From NCBI RefSeq assembly GCF_014642675.1, contig NZ_BMIS01000013.1, forward strand, positions 19,361 through 83,360: a stretch of DNA of 64,000 bases, written 5' to 3'. Under the pieces are notes generated by a model. The model had not been told where the DNA came from. It made no database searches and worked only from the letters and a program-made list of their open reading frames with translations. Positions 8,638 to 18,147 of the stretch are shown here, piece after piece (within the stretch, counting starts at the first letter, position 1; each line of letters starts with the position of its first letter). The translations under genes and the position numbers were made by a program. Source of the DNA: Nesterenkonia cremea (GTDB taxonomy: Bacteria; Actinomycetota; Actinomycetes; Actinomycetales; Micrococcaceae).

Positions 8638-9960
8638 TCAGCCGAAGAGCCGGTTGGTGAACGGCTTGCCCTGCACCAGGGCGTAGTACCACTCCAGAGC
8701 GGCTCCGTCGGTCAGGGAGGCGATCTGATCGACGATCACCCGACGGCGGGCAGCGTCGTCGGAGGCGTCCCGCCAGTCCTGCTTGAACATGGGCTCCAAG
8801 TAGCGGTCCTCGGTCTCGGAGAGCAGCTGCACCAGCCCCTCGAGGACCTCCCGCTGCCGCAGGTACACCGGCTTCTGCTGGTCCGAGGTCATGATGTAGG
8901 CCGCCGCCAGTCCCTTCATCGCGGAGATCTCCATCACGGTGTCCTCCGGAACCATCAGGTCGGCCTCATGACGGACCAGCGAATGGTCCCCATGGGCCTC
9001 TCGGGTGGCGGAGTAGATCGCTCCGCAGAACCGACCGATCAGCTCGCTGGTCATGTTCTTCAGCGCGGCCAGGGAGCGGCGCGACCCATCAGACTCCCGC
9101 ACCCAGCCGTCCATGGCTGAGAGCCTGTCGAAGGCCTCCTCGATGCGGTCCTCGTCGGTCCCCGGCAGATACCACTCGCGGGTCACCTGCACCACGCGCT
9201 TGCGCTGCAGCGGCACCTCCAGGAAGCGCAGCTGGAATTGGCCGGAGAAGATGCCGTCCTCCACATCGTGCACGGAATAGGCGATGTCATCGGCGGCGTC
9301 CATCACCTGGGCCTCCATCGACTTCCGTCGCCCCTCCACGCCCTGGCGGATCCAGGCGAACACGTCGACGTCGTCCTCATAGGCGCCGAACTTCTGGCTG
9401 CGGGTGCCATCGGGCTTCACCGGCGCCTCGTGCTGGCGCCACGGGTACTTCACCGCGGCGTCCAGGGAGGCCCGGGTGAGGTTCAGCCCGGCGGAGCGGC
9501 CGTCGGGGTGGAACCGTTTGGTCTCCAGGCGCGTCAGCAGGCGCAGGGTCTGGGCGTTGCCTTCGAACCCTCCGGCCTCGCCCATCAGCTCATTGAGGAC
9601 GTTCTCTCCGTTGTGGCCGAAGGGCGGGTGCCCGAGGTCATGGGAGAGGCAGGCGGCGTCTACGACGTCGGGATCGCAGCCGAGCATGCGGCCCAGATCC
9701 CGCCCTACCTGAGCGACCTCCAAGGAGTGCGTGAGCCGGGTGCGGGCGAAGTCGTCGGCGTCGGGCGAGACCACCTGGGTCTTGGCCCCGAGCCGGCGCA
9801 GCGCCGAGGAATGCAGCAGCCGCGCCCGGTCCCGCTCGAAGGAGGACCGGTAGACGGACTTGCCGTGCTCAGGGAGCCAGCGCTCCTCATCGGCCTCGGT
9901 GTATCCGGGCTTGAGGGCCGCGTAGTCCCCCTCCAAGCGCTCGACGTCCTCTATGCTCAC
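8638..9960 (-). CDS. dgt: deoxyguanosinetriphosphate triphosphohydrolase-like protein
   Basis: This is an HD-domain dNTP triphosphohydrolase of 440 aa, which cleaves dGTP or other dNTPs to the nucleoside and triphosphate and so controls dNTP pools. The metal-binding signature is split over HSLEVAQVGRDLG and LSHDLGHPPFGHNGE; a later DAADDIAYSVHDVEDG supplies the final Asp. The N-terminus SSFERDRARLLHSSALRRL is the family's typical opening. The start is GTG at 9960, with only a weak purine stretch in front. Its position upstream of dnaG on the same strand follows a common actinobacterial arrangement. Confidence 0.93.
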   Translation of the reverse strand: MSIEDVERLEGDYAALKPGYTEADEERWLPEHGKSVYRSSFERDRARLLHSSALRRLGAKTQVVSPDADDFARTRLTHSLEVAQVGRDLGRMLGCDPDVVDAACLSHDLGHPPFGHNGENVLNELMGEAGGFEGNAQTLRLLTRLETKRFHPDGRSAGLNLTRASLDAAVKYPWRQHEAPVKPDGTRSQKFGAYEDDVDVFAWIRQGVEGRRKSMEAQVMDAADDIAYSVHDVEDGIFSGQFQLRFLEVPLQRKRVVQVTREWYLPGTDEDRIEEAFDRLSAMDGWVRESDGSRRSLAALKNMTSELIGRFCGAIYSATREAHGDHSLVRHEADLMVPEDTVMEISAMKGLAAAYIMTSDQQKPVYLRQREVLEGLVQLLSETEDRYLEPMFKQDWRDASDDAARRRVIVDQIASLTDGAALEWYYALVQGKPFTNRLFG

Positions 9961-10009
9961 CGTTCCAGCCTATCGGAGACATGGCGGTGCGCCGCATGAG
10001 CAGGCCGAT

Positions 10010-11212
10010 TCAGCCTCCGGAGGTGTCCACCTCGGCGGCTTTGATCATCTCTCGCTGCTCCTCGTTGAGCTCCTGGGACTCCAGCCAGTCCTCCGGCAGG
10101 TGGACCTTCTTGGGGGAGCCGGCCCGGCCGCGCGGCCCTTCGGCAGGCTCGCCCGGGTAGCCGATGGACTGGTCCAGCTGGCCCAGCAGGTCCTCCAGCT
10201 GGGCCAGGGTCTCCACGGTGACAAGCTGGGAGCGCAGAGCCCCGCCGATCGGATAGCCCTTGAAGTACCAGGCCACATGCTTGCGGATGTCCTGCATGGC
10301 CTTGCGCTCGTCGCCGTCGAAGTAGGGGATGAGCATCTGGGCATGGGTCAGCAGGGTCCGGATCACCATGGGAAGATCCGGGCGATGGCGCTCCTGCCGG
10401 CCTTCGAAGGCCGCCTGGAGGTCCCCGAAGAGCCAGGGTCGGCCCTGGCAGCCACGGCCGACGACGACGCCGTCGACGCCGGTCTGCTCCACCATGCGCA
10501 CCGCATCCTCGGCGGACCAGATGTCGCCGTTGCCCAGCACCGGGATGTCCGGCAGAGACTCCCGCAGCGCGGCGATGGCTGACCAGTCGGCCTGGCCTGA
10601 GTAGTGCTGCCGGGTGGTACGGCCGTGCAGCGCAACAGCGGCCACCCCGGAGTCGCGGGCGACCTTGCCGGCCTCGATGAAGGTCAGGTGGTCCTCGTCG
10701 ATGCCTTTGCGCATCTTCACGGTCACCGGGATGTTGTTCTTCGAGGCCTCACGCACAGCGGTGGACACGATGGATTCGAAGAGCCGGATCTTCCAGGGCA
10801 GCGCCGATCCCCCGCCCTTGCGGGTGACCTTGGGGACGGGGCAGCCGAAGTTCAGATCGATGTGGTCCGCACGGTCCTCCTCGACCATCATGCGGACGGC
10901 ATGGCCGGTGGTGACCGGGTCCACGGAGTAGAGCTGCACCGAGCGCGGGACCTCGTCCGGCTCGTGCTTGATGATCCGCAGGCTCTCGGGGCGGCGTTCG
11001 ACCAGCGCCCGGGCGGTGACCATCTCATTGACGTAGAGACCACCGCCGTACTCGCGGCAGAGGCGGCGGAAGGCAGTGTTGGTGATGCCAGCCATGGGGG
11101 CCAGCACCACCGGGGTGTCCACGGTGATGGGGCCCAGCTTCAGGGCTGGAAGCAGAGACATGCCCGGCTCAGCGGACTCAGAAAGCGTAGTGGTCACGCT
11201 TCCATTGTCCAC
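10010..11212 (-). CDS. dusB: tRNA-dihydrouridine synthase (DusB type)
   Basis: This is an FMN-dependent enzyme that reduces uridine to dihydrouridine in tRNA. The 400 aa TIM-barrel protein has the opening VVLAPMAGITNTAFRRLCRE, the catalytic Cys in NFGCPVPKVTRKGGGSALPW, and the later VTVKMRKG, LHGRTTRQHYSG and VVVGRGCQGRPWLFGD blocks of the DusB/Nifr3 group. Two GTG starts are possible, at 11212 and 11197; neither has a strong ribosome site, so the start is uncertain by five codons. It lies downstream of eno on the same strand, separated by a large inverted repeat. Confidence 0.93.
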   Translation of the reverse strand: MDNGSVTTTLSESAEPGMSLLPALKLGPITVDTPVVLAPMAGITNTAFRRLCREYGGGLYVNEMVTARALVERRPESLRIIKHEPDEVPRSVQLYSVDPVTTGHAVRMMVEEDRADHIDLNFGCPVPKVTRKGGGSALPWKIRLFESIVSTAVREASKNNIPVTVKMRKGIDEDHLTFIEAGKVARDSGVAAVALHGRTTRQHYSGQADWSAIAALRESLPDIPVLGNGDIWSAEDAVRMVEQTGVDGVVVGRGCQGRPWLFGDLQAAFEGRQERHRPDLPMVIRTLLTHAQMLIPYFDGDERKAMQDIRKHVAWYFKGYPIGGALRSQLVTVETLAQLEDLLGQLDQSIGYPGEPAEGPRGRAGSPKKVHLPEDWLESQELNEEQREMIKAAEVDTSGG

Positions 11213-11261
11213 CTGAGGCCGGGCACGTTCCAGCTGAGGCCGCTGCTGCGGCGGTTCAGTC

Positions 11262-11317
11262 GTCGCGCAGGTGTCGGAAAGGGGCCGGTTCGCGGCTCAT
11301 TCCGACACCTGCGCGAC
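11262..11317. terminator. 18-bp perfect hairpin between eno and dusB
   Basis: The arms 11262-11279 and 11300-11317 are perfectly complementary over 18 bases (GTCGCGCAGGTGTCGGAA and its complement). The 20-base loop contains a smaller GCCG/CGGC hairpin. It lies just after the eno stop. No T-tract follows, so it may be a repeat element or processing site rather than a classical terminator. Confidence 0.6.
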
Positions 11318-11332
11318 AGTCGAACGGACTGG

Positions 11333-12622
<1,290 letters not shown>

Positions 12623-12685
12623 TTATGTCATGGATAGATGAAGAGTCCCCGTTGACTTAGGCACCAGCCTAGTCGACGGAATGGG

Positions 12686-13114
12686 TCAGGACCGGCCCTG
12701 CTCACCCGCAGCTTCCTCAGACTTCTCCTGCTGTTTGATCCGCTGCCAGGCGGCGTCGATCTCCTCCAGGCTGGCCTGGGTGGGCGAGAGCTCGCCCTCA
12801 GAGGTGAAGACGTGCGGGCTGCGGCGGATCAGTTTGGCGGTGATGGCCTCGGCCACCCCGCCGAAGTCGAAGTCTCCGCGCTCGGAGGCGATCTGGGCGT
12901 GCAGCACGATCTGCAGCAGCAGATCCCCCAGCTCGCGGCGCAGCGGGTCGCCGAGGACGCCGGCGTCGATCTCCTCGATGACCTCCTGGGACTCCTCCGC
13001 CAAGTAGGGGGTCAGCGCCTCATGGGTGAGCTCCGCGGTCCACGGGCAGTGTTCGCGCAACGAGGCGATGACCCACTGCAGCTTGGCGAAGGGATCCTCA
13101 GGGGGTGTGGTCAT
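12686..13114 (-). CDS. mazG: MazG-family nucleoside triphosphate pyrophosphohydrolase (short form)
   Basis: This 142 aa all-alpha NTP pyrophosphohydrolase hydrolyses NTPs or dNTPs to monophosphates and is a housecleaning enzyme. CPWTAELTHEALTPYLAEES followed by EVIEEID and RELGDLLLQIVLHA supplies the EExxE...ExxD metal-binding pattern of MazG. E. coli MazG has two such domains in about 260 aa; this is a single N-terminal domain with a short charged tail. It begins 15 bases after the add stop on the same strand, so it is probably co-transcribed with add. The ribosome site is weak. Confidence 0.85.
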   Translation of the reverse strand: MTTPPEDPFAKLQWVIASLREHCPWTAELTHEALTPYLAEESQEVIEEIDAGVLGDPLRRELGDLLLQIVLHAQIASERGDFDFGGVAEAITAKLIRRSPHVFTSEGELSPTQASLEEIDAAWQRIKQQEKSEEAAGEQGRS

Positions 13115-13129
13115 CTCAGGCTTTCGTGC

Positions 13130-14299
13130 TCAGGCGTTCCAGGCCTCGAGGATCACCCCGGCCAGCGCTTCGCGCTCCTCGTAGCCGAGGAAGGAGGACT
13201 CCAGGGCGTTGATCTGGAAGTCGGCCAGCTCGGCCAGACCGTAGTCGAAGGTGACCGCGATCTGGGCCAGCTCATAGGACAAAGTGACGCCGGAGACCAG
13301 ACGGTTGTCGGTGTTCACCCCGATGTTGAAGCCCAGCTGATAGAGCATGTCGAAGGGGTGGTCGGCCAGTGCCGCTCTGCCGCCCTCGGAGAAGCCGTCG
13401 GCGGCACCGGTCTGGAGGTTCGACGTCGGGCTGGCCTCCAGGTGGATCTGCCGGTCGCGGACCCAGCGGGCCACCGGACCGAGCTCCACCTCCACCAGCT
13501 CCTCCTCGCCGTCCTCGGCAGTCTTGCTGCGCGAGGACTCACCCACGGTGACGGTGATGTCCTCGGCCACGCGGATGCCGTGGCCCAGGCGCTGGGCGCG
13601 GCCGGAGACCAGGGCGTCGCGGACGGATTCGACGCCGTCGGCCTCACCGGCGTGCACTGTGGCCGGCAGCATCTCCTCGGCCAGGCGGGTGAAGGCGCCG
13701 GCGAACTTGGACGGCGGGAAGCCTGCCTCGGGGCCGGCGATGTCGAAGCCGAGCACGCCCTTGTCGCGGTGGCGCAGGGCGACCTCGACGACCTCATCGG
13801 CGCGGTCGGACTGGCGCATCGCGGAGATCAGCTGACCGACCACGATGATCCCGTCCTGGGCCTCCACGGAGGACATGCCCTCTTCCAGGCCTGTCTGGAC
13901 GGCCTCCACGGCCTCATCCAGGCTCAGGCCCTCGGCCTGGTGCTGCTCGGGGGCCCAGCGGACCTCGGCGTAGACGATGCCGTCGGCGGCCAGGTCCTCC
14001 ACGTATTCCTTGGCCACGCGGCGCAGGTTCGCGGCGGTCTGCATGACCGCAGTGGTGTGGGCGAAAGCCTCCAAGTACTTCTCCAGGGAGCCGGAGTTCG
14101 CATTGCGGCTGAAGGTCTCGGCCAGCTCATCGGGATCCTGGGTGGGCAGCTCGTGGCCGATCTCAGCGGCGAGCTCCACCAGAGTGGCGGGGCGAAGGGA
14201 TCCGTCCAGGTGATCGTGGAGGGAGACCTTGGGGAGGTTACGGAGCTGCTCTTCGATCTTTGCGGCAGCGGTACGATCTTCGGCTTCGATAGAAGTCAT
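13130..14299 (-). CDS. add: adenosine deaminase
   Basis: This is a zinc enzyme of purine salvage that converts adenosine or deoxyadenosine to inosine or deoxyinosine, 389 aa. Zinc and catalytic residues are visible in order: SLHDHLDGSLRP (two His), TVHAGEA (His and catalytic Glu), RLGHG (His) and NIGVNTDNR, where the usual Asp-Asp is Asp-Asn (TDN). A charged insertion, roughly KTAEDGEEELVEVELG, lies between the RLGHG and LEASPTSNLQTG blocks. It sits at the head of a salvage cluster with deoA and cdd. The start ATG follows a G-rich stretch with no clear consensus ribosome site. Confidence 0.93.
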   Translation of the reverse strand: MTSIEAEDRTAAAKIEEQLRNLPKVSLHDHLDGSLRPATLVELAAEIGHELPTQDPDELAETFSRNANSGSLEKYLEAFAHTTAVMQTAANLRRVAKEYVEDLAADGIVYAEVRWAPEQHQAEGLSLDEAVEAVQTGLEEGMSSVEAQDGIIVVGQLISAMRQSDRADEVVEVALRHRDKGVLGFDIAGPEAGFPPSKFAGAFTRLAEEMLPATVHAGEADGVESVRDALVSGRAQRLGHGIRVAEDITVTVGESSRSKTAEDGEEELVEVELGPVARWVRDRQIHLEASPTSNLQTGAADGFSEGGRAALADHPFDMLYQLGFNIGVNTDNRLVSGVTLSYELAQIAVTFDYGLAELADFQINALESSFLGYEEREALAGVILEAWNA

Positions 14300-14308
14300 G
14301 CCCCCAGC

Positions 14309-15049
14309 CTAATCGTTCTCCTCGTCCGTGCGCCGCTTTCTCCTCAGATGGATGGGCGCAGGCAGGTCGATGGCTGCGGTGTCCTGGTAGCCGGCCGGGT
14401 CCAGCGGAACGCCCTTGCGGTCCAGCCAGCGGGCAAGCAGGGTGAAGAGCCGCTCGCAGAGCAGACCGATCACCAGGGCCATGGCGATCCCCAGAGCCAT
14501 GGCGATCAGCGTGCTGTCGAAGATGGCCTCTCCGGCGATCCCCAGGCCGATCAGCCAGGCCGCCCAGACGAAGGAGGCGGCGGCGTCGATCAGCAGGAAG
14601 CGGGGCAGCGAGTATCCGGTGGAGCCGGCCACGAAGTTGATGGCCACTCGGGCGCCGGGGATGAACCGGCCCACGAAGATCACCATGACACCGCGCTTAT
14701 CCAGCTCGTGGCGGGCCCACATGAGCGTCTTGAGCATCGTGGGCCGCCGCATCCACCGGAAGCGGCCCTGACCCTCCAGCATGCCGCGCCCGATGACGGC
14801 GCCCAGCCGGTAGGCGGTGAGGTCGCCGAGCACGGCGGCGGTTCCGGCCACCAACACCACCCAGGGCCACCAGGGGGTTCCGGGCTCCCCCTGGACCGAG
14901 CCCAGGGTGATGACCAGGGAGTCGGAGGGAAGCGGCGGGAAGAACCCGTTGACCGTGACGAATCCGAACAGCGCCAGCAGCGTCCACCAGCCGGAGGCGA
15001 CGTCCACCACCAGCTCCTGGAGCGCGTCGGAGTAATCGATCAGCCGCAT
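14309..15049 (-). CDS. DedA/SNARE-associated family membrane protein
   Basis: This integral membrane protein has 246 aa. DedA proteins help maintain membrane lipid carrier and proton balance; at least some move undecaprenyl phosphate. Visible features are the NGFFPPLPSDSLVITLGSV opening with the conserved acidic residue region, a re-entrant Gly-rich segment, and the family motif GRFIPGARVAINFVAGSTGY with its conserved Arg and Pro. Hydrophobic stretches follow in the C-terminal half. The ATG at 15049 has GGGAG in front; the upstream in-frame extension lies inside deoA and reads as noise. It sits 22 bases after deoA on the same strand. Confidence 0.88.
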   Translation of the reverse strand: MRLIDYSDALQELVVDVASGWWTLLALFGFVTVNGFFPPLPSDSLVITLGSVQGEPGTPWWPWVVLVAGTAAVLGDLTAYRLGAVIGRGMLEGQGRFRWMRRPTMLKTLMWARHELDKRGVMVIFVGRFIPGARVAINFVAGSTGYSLPRFLLIDAAASFVWAAWLIGLGIAGEAIFDSTLIAMALGIAMALVIGLLCERLFTLLARWLDRKGVPLDPAGYQDTAAIDLPAPIHLRRKRRTDEEND

Positions 15050-15071
15050 GGGTCTCCCGCCGCTGGGCGCC

Positions 15072-16436
15072 TCAGAGGTCCTGAGCGGTGATGCGTCCCT
15101 GCAGCAGAGGCGGCAGCTCAGCGGGACCGCCGGAGACGTCCACGTCCACGGAACCCTCCAGAGCCTCCTCGGCCCGGGCGATCCGTTCCTCGTCGTCGGT
15201 GAGCAGGGTGAACAGCGGCTGTCCCTCAGCGATCTGGTCACCCGGCTTGGCGTGCATGCGCACACCGGCTCCCGCCTGCACGGCGTCCTCCTTGCGGGCG
15301 CGTCCGGCACCCAGGCGCCAGGCGGCCAGTCCCACAGCCATGGCGTCCATGCGGGTCATGGTGCCGGAGGCGCCGGCGGTGATGGTGTGTGAGTGGGCGG
15401 CCTGCGGGAACGCTGCCTGCGGATCCCCGCCCTGGGCCGCGATCATCTGGTTCCAGGAGTCCATGGCACGGCCGTTGCGCAGGTTCTCTGCCGGGTCCAC
15501 ACCGGTGATCCCGACGCCGGCGAGCATCTCGCGCGCCAGCTCCACCGTGAGCTCCACGACGTCGGCGGGGCCGCCTCCGGCCAACACCTCCAGGGACTCT
15601 TCGACCTCGATGCCGTTGCCGGCGGTCAGACCCAGCGGGGTTTCCATGGAGGTGATCAGCGCTGTGGTGTTGACCCCGGCGTCGGTGCCCAGGGCCACCA
15701 TGGTGCGAGCGAGCTCCTCGGAGTCCTCGCCGGTCTTCATGAAGGCGCCGGAGCCGGTCTTCACGTCCAGGACCAGGGCGTCGGTGCCCTCGGCGATCTT
15801 CTTGGACATGATGGATGAGGCGATCAGCGGGATGGCCTCCACCGTGCCGGTGACGTCGCGCAGGGCGTAGAGCTTCTTATCGGCCGGGGCCAGGCCGGCT
15901 CCGGCCGCACAGATCACTGCGGAGATGGAGTCCAGCTGGGCGAGCATCTCCTCGTTCGACAGCGAGGCCCGCCAGCCGGGGATGGCCTCGAGCTTGTCCA
16001 GGGTGCCACCGGTATGGCCGAGCCCGCGGCCGGAGAGCTGCGGGACAGGCACGCCGCAGCTGGCCACCAGTGGGGCCAGCGGAAGGGTGATCTTGTCCCC
16101 CACGCCGCCGGTGGAGTGCTTATCAGCGGTCAGGCGGCGTTCGCCGTCGGCGGTCTTCAGCGAGCTGAAGTCCATGGTCTCGCCGGAGGCGATCATCGCA
16201 GCGGTCCACCGGCTGATCTCCTCACGACTCATCCCACGCAGCAGGATGGCCATGGCCATGGCCGACATCTGCTCATCGGCCACATAGCCGTCGGTGTAGG
16301 CGGCGATCATCCAGTCGATCTCGACCTCGCTGAGCCGGCCGCCGTCGCGCTTGGTGCGGATGAGGTCGGTGGCGCTGAAGGCTCCGGGGTCGAAGGCGGT
16401 GCCGGAGAGGGAAGACGGGGGCATGGAGGCTCTCAC
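15072..16436 (-). CDS. deoA: thymidine phosphorylase
   Basis: This enzyme catalyses phosphorolysis of thymidine or deoxyuridine to the base and deoxyribose-1-phosphate. The 454 aa product carries DLIRTKRDGGRLS at the N-terminus, the phosphate-binding DKHSTGGVGDKITLPLAP and the family signature SGRGLGHTGGTLDKLEAIPG. The C-terminal domain includes GAGVRMHAKPGDQI. A GTG at 16436 overlaps the cdd stop as GTGA, a standard coupling arrangement; the alternative ATG is 12 bases further in (16424). With cdd it forms a pyrimidine salvage pair: cytidine is deaminated, then the nucleoside is cleaved. Confidence 0.95.
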   Translation of the reverse strand: MRASMPPSSLSGTAFDPGAFSATDLIRTKRDGGRLSEVEIDWMIAAYTDGYVADEQMSAMAMAILLRGMSREEISRWTAAMIASGETMDFSSLKTADGERRLTADKHSTGGVGDKITLPLAPLVASCGVPVPQLSGRGLGHTGGTLDKLEAIPGWRASLSNEEMLAQLDSISAVICAAGAGLAPADKKLYALRDVTGTVEAIPLIASSIMSKKIAEGTDALVLDVKTGSGAFMKTGEDSEELARTMVALGTDAGVNTTALITSMETPLGLTAGNGIEVEESLEVLAGGGPADVVELTVELAREMLAGVGITGVDPAENLRNGRAMDSWNQMIAAQGGDPQAAFPQAAHSHTITAGASGTMTRMDAMAVGLAAWRLGAGRARKEDAVQAGAGVRMHAKPGDQIAEGQPLFTLLTDDEERIARAEEALEGSVDVDVSGGPAELPPLLQGRITAQDL

Positions 16437-16906
16437 TTCTCGAGGTCGCGGGGGCCGAAGGCTTCGGGCAGGAAGTCGTCCATGCTCATCACGCCCTGGG
16501 CGGTGAGGATGAACATGGTCTCGGCACGGAATTCGTTGAGCAGCTGACGGCAGCGGCCGCAGGCGGTGATGTACTCGCCCTCGCCGTTGACGCAGGTGAA
16601 CGCGACGATCTTACCGCCGCCGCTCATCTGCAGCTGACCCACCATGGTGCACTCTGCGCAGAGCCCGACGCCGTAGGAGGCGTTCTCCACGTTGCAGCCG
16701 GAGACCACGCTGCCGTTGTCCAGCAGGGCCGCGGCACCCACCGGGTACTTGGAGTAGGGAACATAGGCCTTGGTCATGGCGATGCGCGCCTGGGTGGTCA
16801 GCTCCTCCCAGTCCACATCCTCAGGGATCCGAGGGACCAGGCCGATGGCTCCGGTCAGGCTCAGCCCGGCGGTGTCCGGTCCGGTGGAAGAGGTCTCTTC
16901 ACTCAT
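16433..16906 (-). CDS. cdd: cytidine deaminase
   Basis: This zinc-dependent enzyme deaminates cytidine and deoxycytidine to uridine and deoxyuridine. The 157 aa product shows the CDA signature: VENASYGVGLCAECTMVG contains the catalytic Glu after the first zinc Cys, and ITACGRCRQLLNEF gives the other two zinc Cys. VPYSKYPVGAAAL is the usual substrate-binding opening. About 25 extra residues precede the domain. The start overlaps the upstream amidohydrolase stop (ATGA), and its own stop overlaps the deoA start (GTGA), so translation of the three is probably coupled. Confidence 0.95.
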   Translation of the reverse strand: MSEETSSTGPDTAGLSLTGAIGLVPRIPEDVDWEELTTQARIAMTKAYVPYSKYPVGAAALLDNGSVVSGCNVENASYGVGLCAECTMVGQLQMSGGGKIVAFTCVNGEGEYITACGRCRQLLNEFRAETMFILTAQGVMSMDDFLPEAFGPRDLEK

Positions 16907-18147
16907 GCATCCATCCTAGAACGTAGGGCCACGGCCGCCATCACCTTGACTCCGACGCCGATGGCCCGCTCATCGGGAGCGTAGTCGCCGCGGTGCAGGT
17001 CGAAGGAGGGGCCGTCGGGAGTGCGGGTTCCCAGACGGAACATGGATCCGGGGATCTCCTGGGTCATCCAGGCGAAGTCCTCCCCGCCCATGGACTGTTC
17101 GGCCAGGGTCAGGCATCCCGAGCCCAGGATCTCCTTGGCCGCACTGTCCACGCGGGTGGTCTCGGTCTCGTCGTTGATGACCGGGGGCACGCCGCGGACG
17201 TGTTCGAGCTGGACGTCCGCCCCGTAGGAGTTGGCGGCCTGCTCCACGATGGGCGCCAGCACTCCCCCGGCGTCCTTCCAGGCATCGGCGTCCAGAATCC
17301 GCATGGTGCCGGCCAGCGTGCCGGTGGCGGGGATGGCGTTGGCGGCGTTGCCGGCGCGAATGGTGCCCCAGACCAGGGAGACGCCGCTGCGCACGTCGAT
17401 CCGGCGGGCCAGCACGGCGGGGACGGTGGTGGCCAGGTGTCCCAGGGCACCCACCACGTCTTCGGTCAGATGGGGCCGGGAGGTGTGGCCGCCTCGGCCG
17501 CTGACGTCGATCCGCACCAGGTCGGAGGCAGAGGTGATCGCGCCGATGCGGGTGCCGATCGATCCCACGGTGAGCTTGGGGTCGCAGTGCAGCGCGAAGA
17601 TGCGCGGCAGCGGCTTGAGCAGCCCCTGGGCGACGACCTCTTCGGCGCCGCCGGGCATGGTCTCCTCCGCGGGCTGGAAGATCACCCGGTAGCGGTTCTC
17701 CAGTCCGATCTCACGGTGCAGCCGGCTCAGCGTCAGCGCGATGCCCATCATGACCGTGGTGTGGATGTCGTGGCCGCAGGCGTGGGCCACGCCGGGGTTC
17801 TGCGAGGCGTAGGGCAGCTCGGTGACCTCGTCCAGGGGCAACGCGTCGATGTCGCCGCGGAAGCCTGCGGCGAACTCGGCGTCCTCCGGGCCGATGTCCA
17901 CGTAGAGCCCGGTGGTCTCCGGCAGGGTCTGGGGCTCCAGGCCGGCCTCCTGGAGCCAGCCCACCAGGCGGCGGGTGGTGTCCTCCTCCTGGAAGGACAG
18001 CTCCGGGTTCTGGTGCAGCTCGCGGCGGACCTCCACCAGGCGCTCGTCCAGCTCCTCCACGACGCCGGCGGCTCGGCTGATCAGCGCCTCCCCCGAGTGC
18101 GCCGTCTCAGACCAGGCCGCCTCGGACTCAGTGACATCAGAGGACAT
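16903..18147 (-). CDS. M20 family metallo-amidohydrolase
   Basis: This is a 414 aa di-metal hydrolase of the M20D group (hippurate hydrolase, IAA-amino acid hydrolase and N-acyl amino acid amidohydrolase relatives). Metal and catalytic residues are seen in HACGHDIHTTVMMG and FQPAEETMPGGAEEV, with SMGGEDFAWM near the C-terminus. The dimerisation domain includes GGHTSRPH. It likely removes an acyl group from an amino acid or related amide in the cytoplasm; the substrate cannot be read from sequence. The ATG at 18147 has GGGAG at a spacing of 6 and lies inside the last codons of manC, an 11-base overlap. Confidence 0.9.
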   Translation of the reverse strand: MSSDVTESEAAWSETAHSGEALISRAAGVVEELDERLVEVRRELHQNPELSFQEEDTTRRLVGWLQEAGLEPQTLPETTGLYVDIGPEDAEFAAGFRGDIDALPLDEVTELPYASQNPGVAHACGHDIHTTVMMGIALTLSRLHREIGLENRYRVIFQPAEETMPGGAEEVVAQGLLKPLPRIFALHCDPKLTVGSIGTRIGAITSASDLVRIDVSGRGGHTSRPHLTEDVVGALGHLATTVPAVLARRIDVRSGVSLVWGTIRAGNAANAIPATGTLAGTMRILDADAWKDAGGVLAPIVEQAANSYGADVQLEHVRGVPPVINDETETTRVDSAAKEILGSGCLTLAEQSMGGEDFAWMTQEIPGSMFRLGTRTPDGPSFDLHRGDYAPDERAIGVGVKVMAAVALRSRMDA

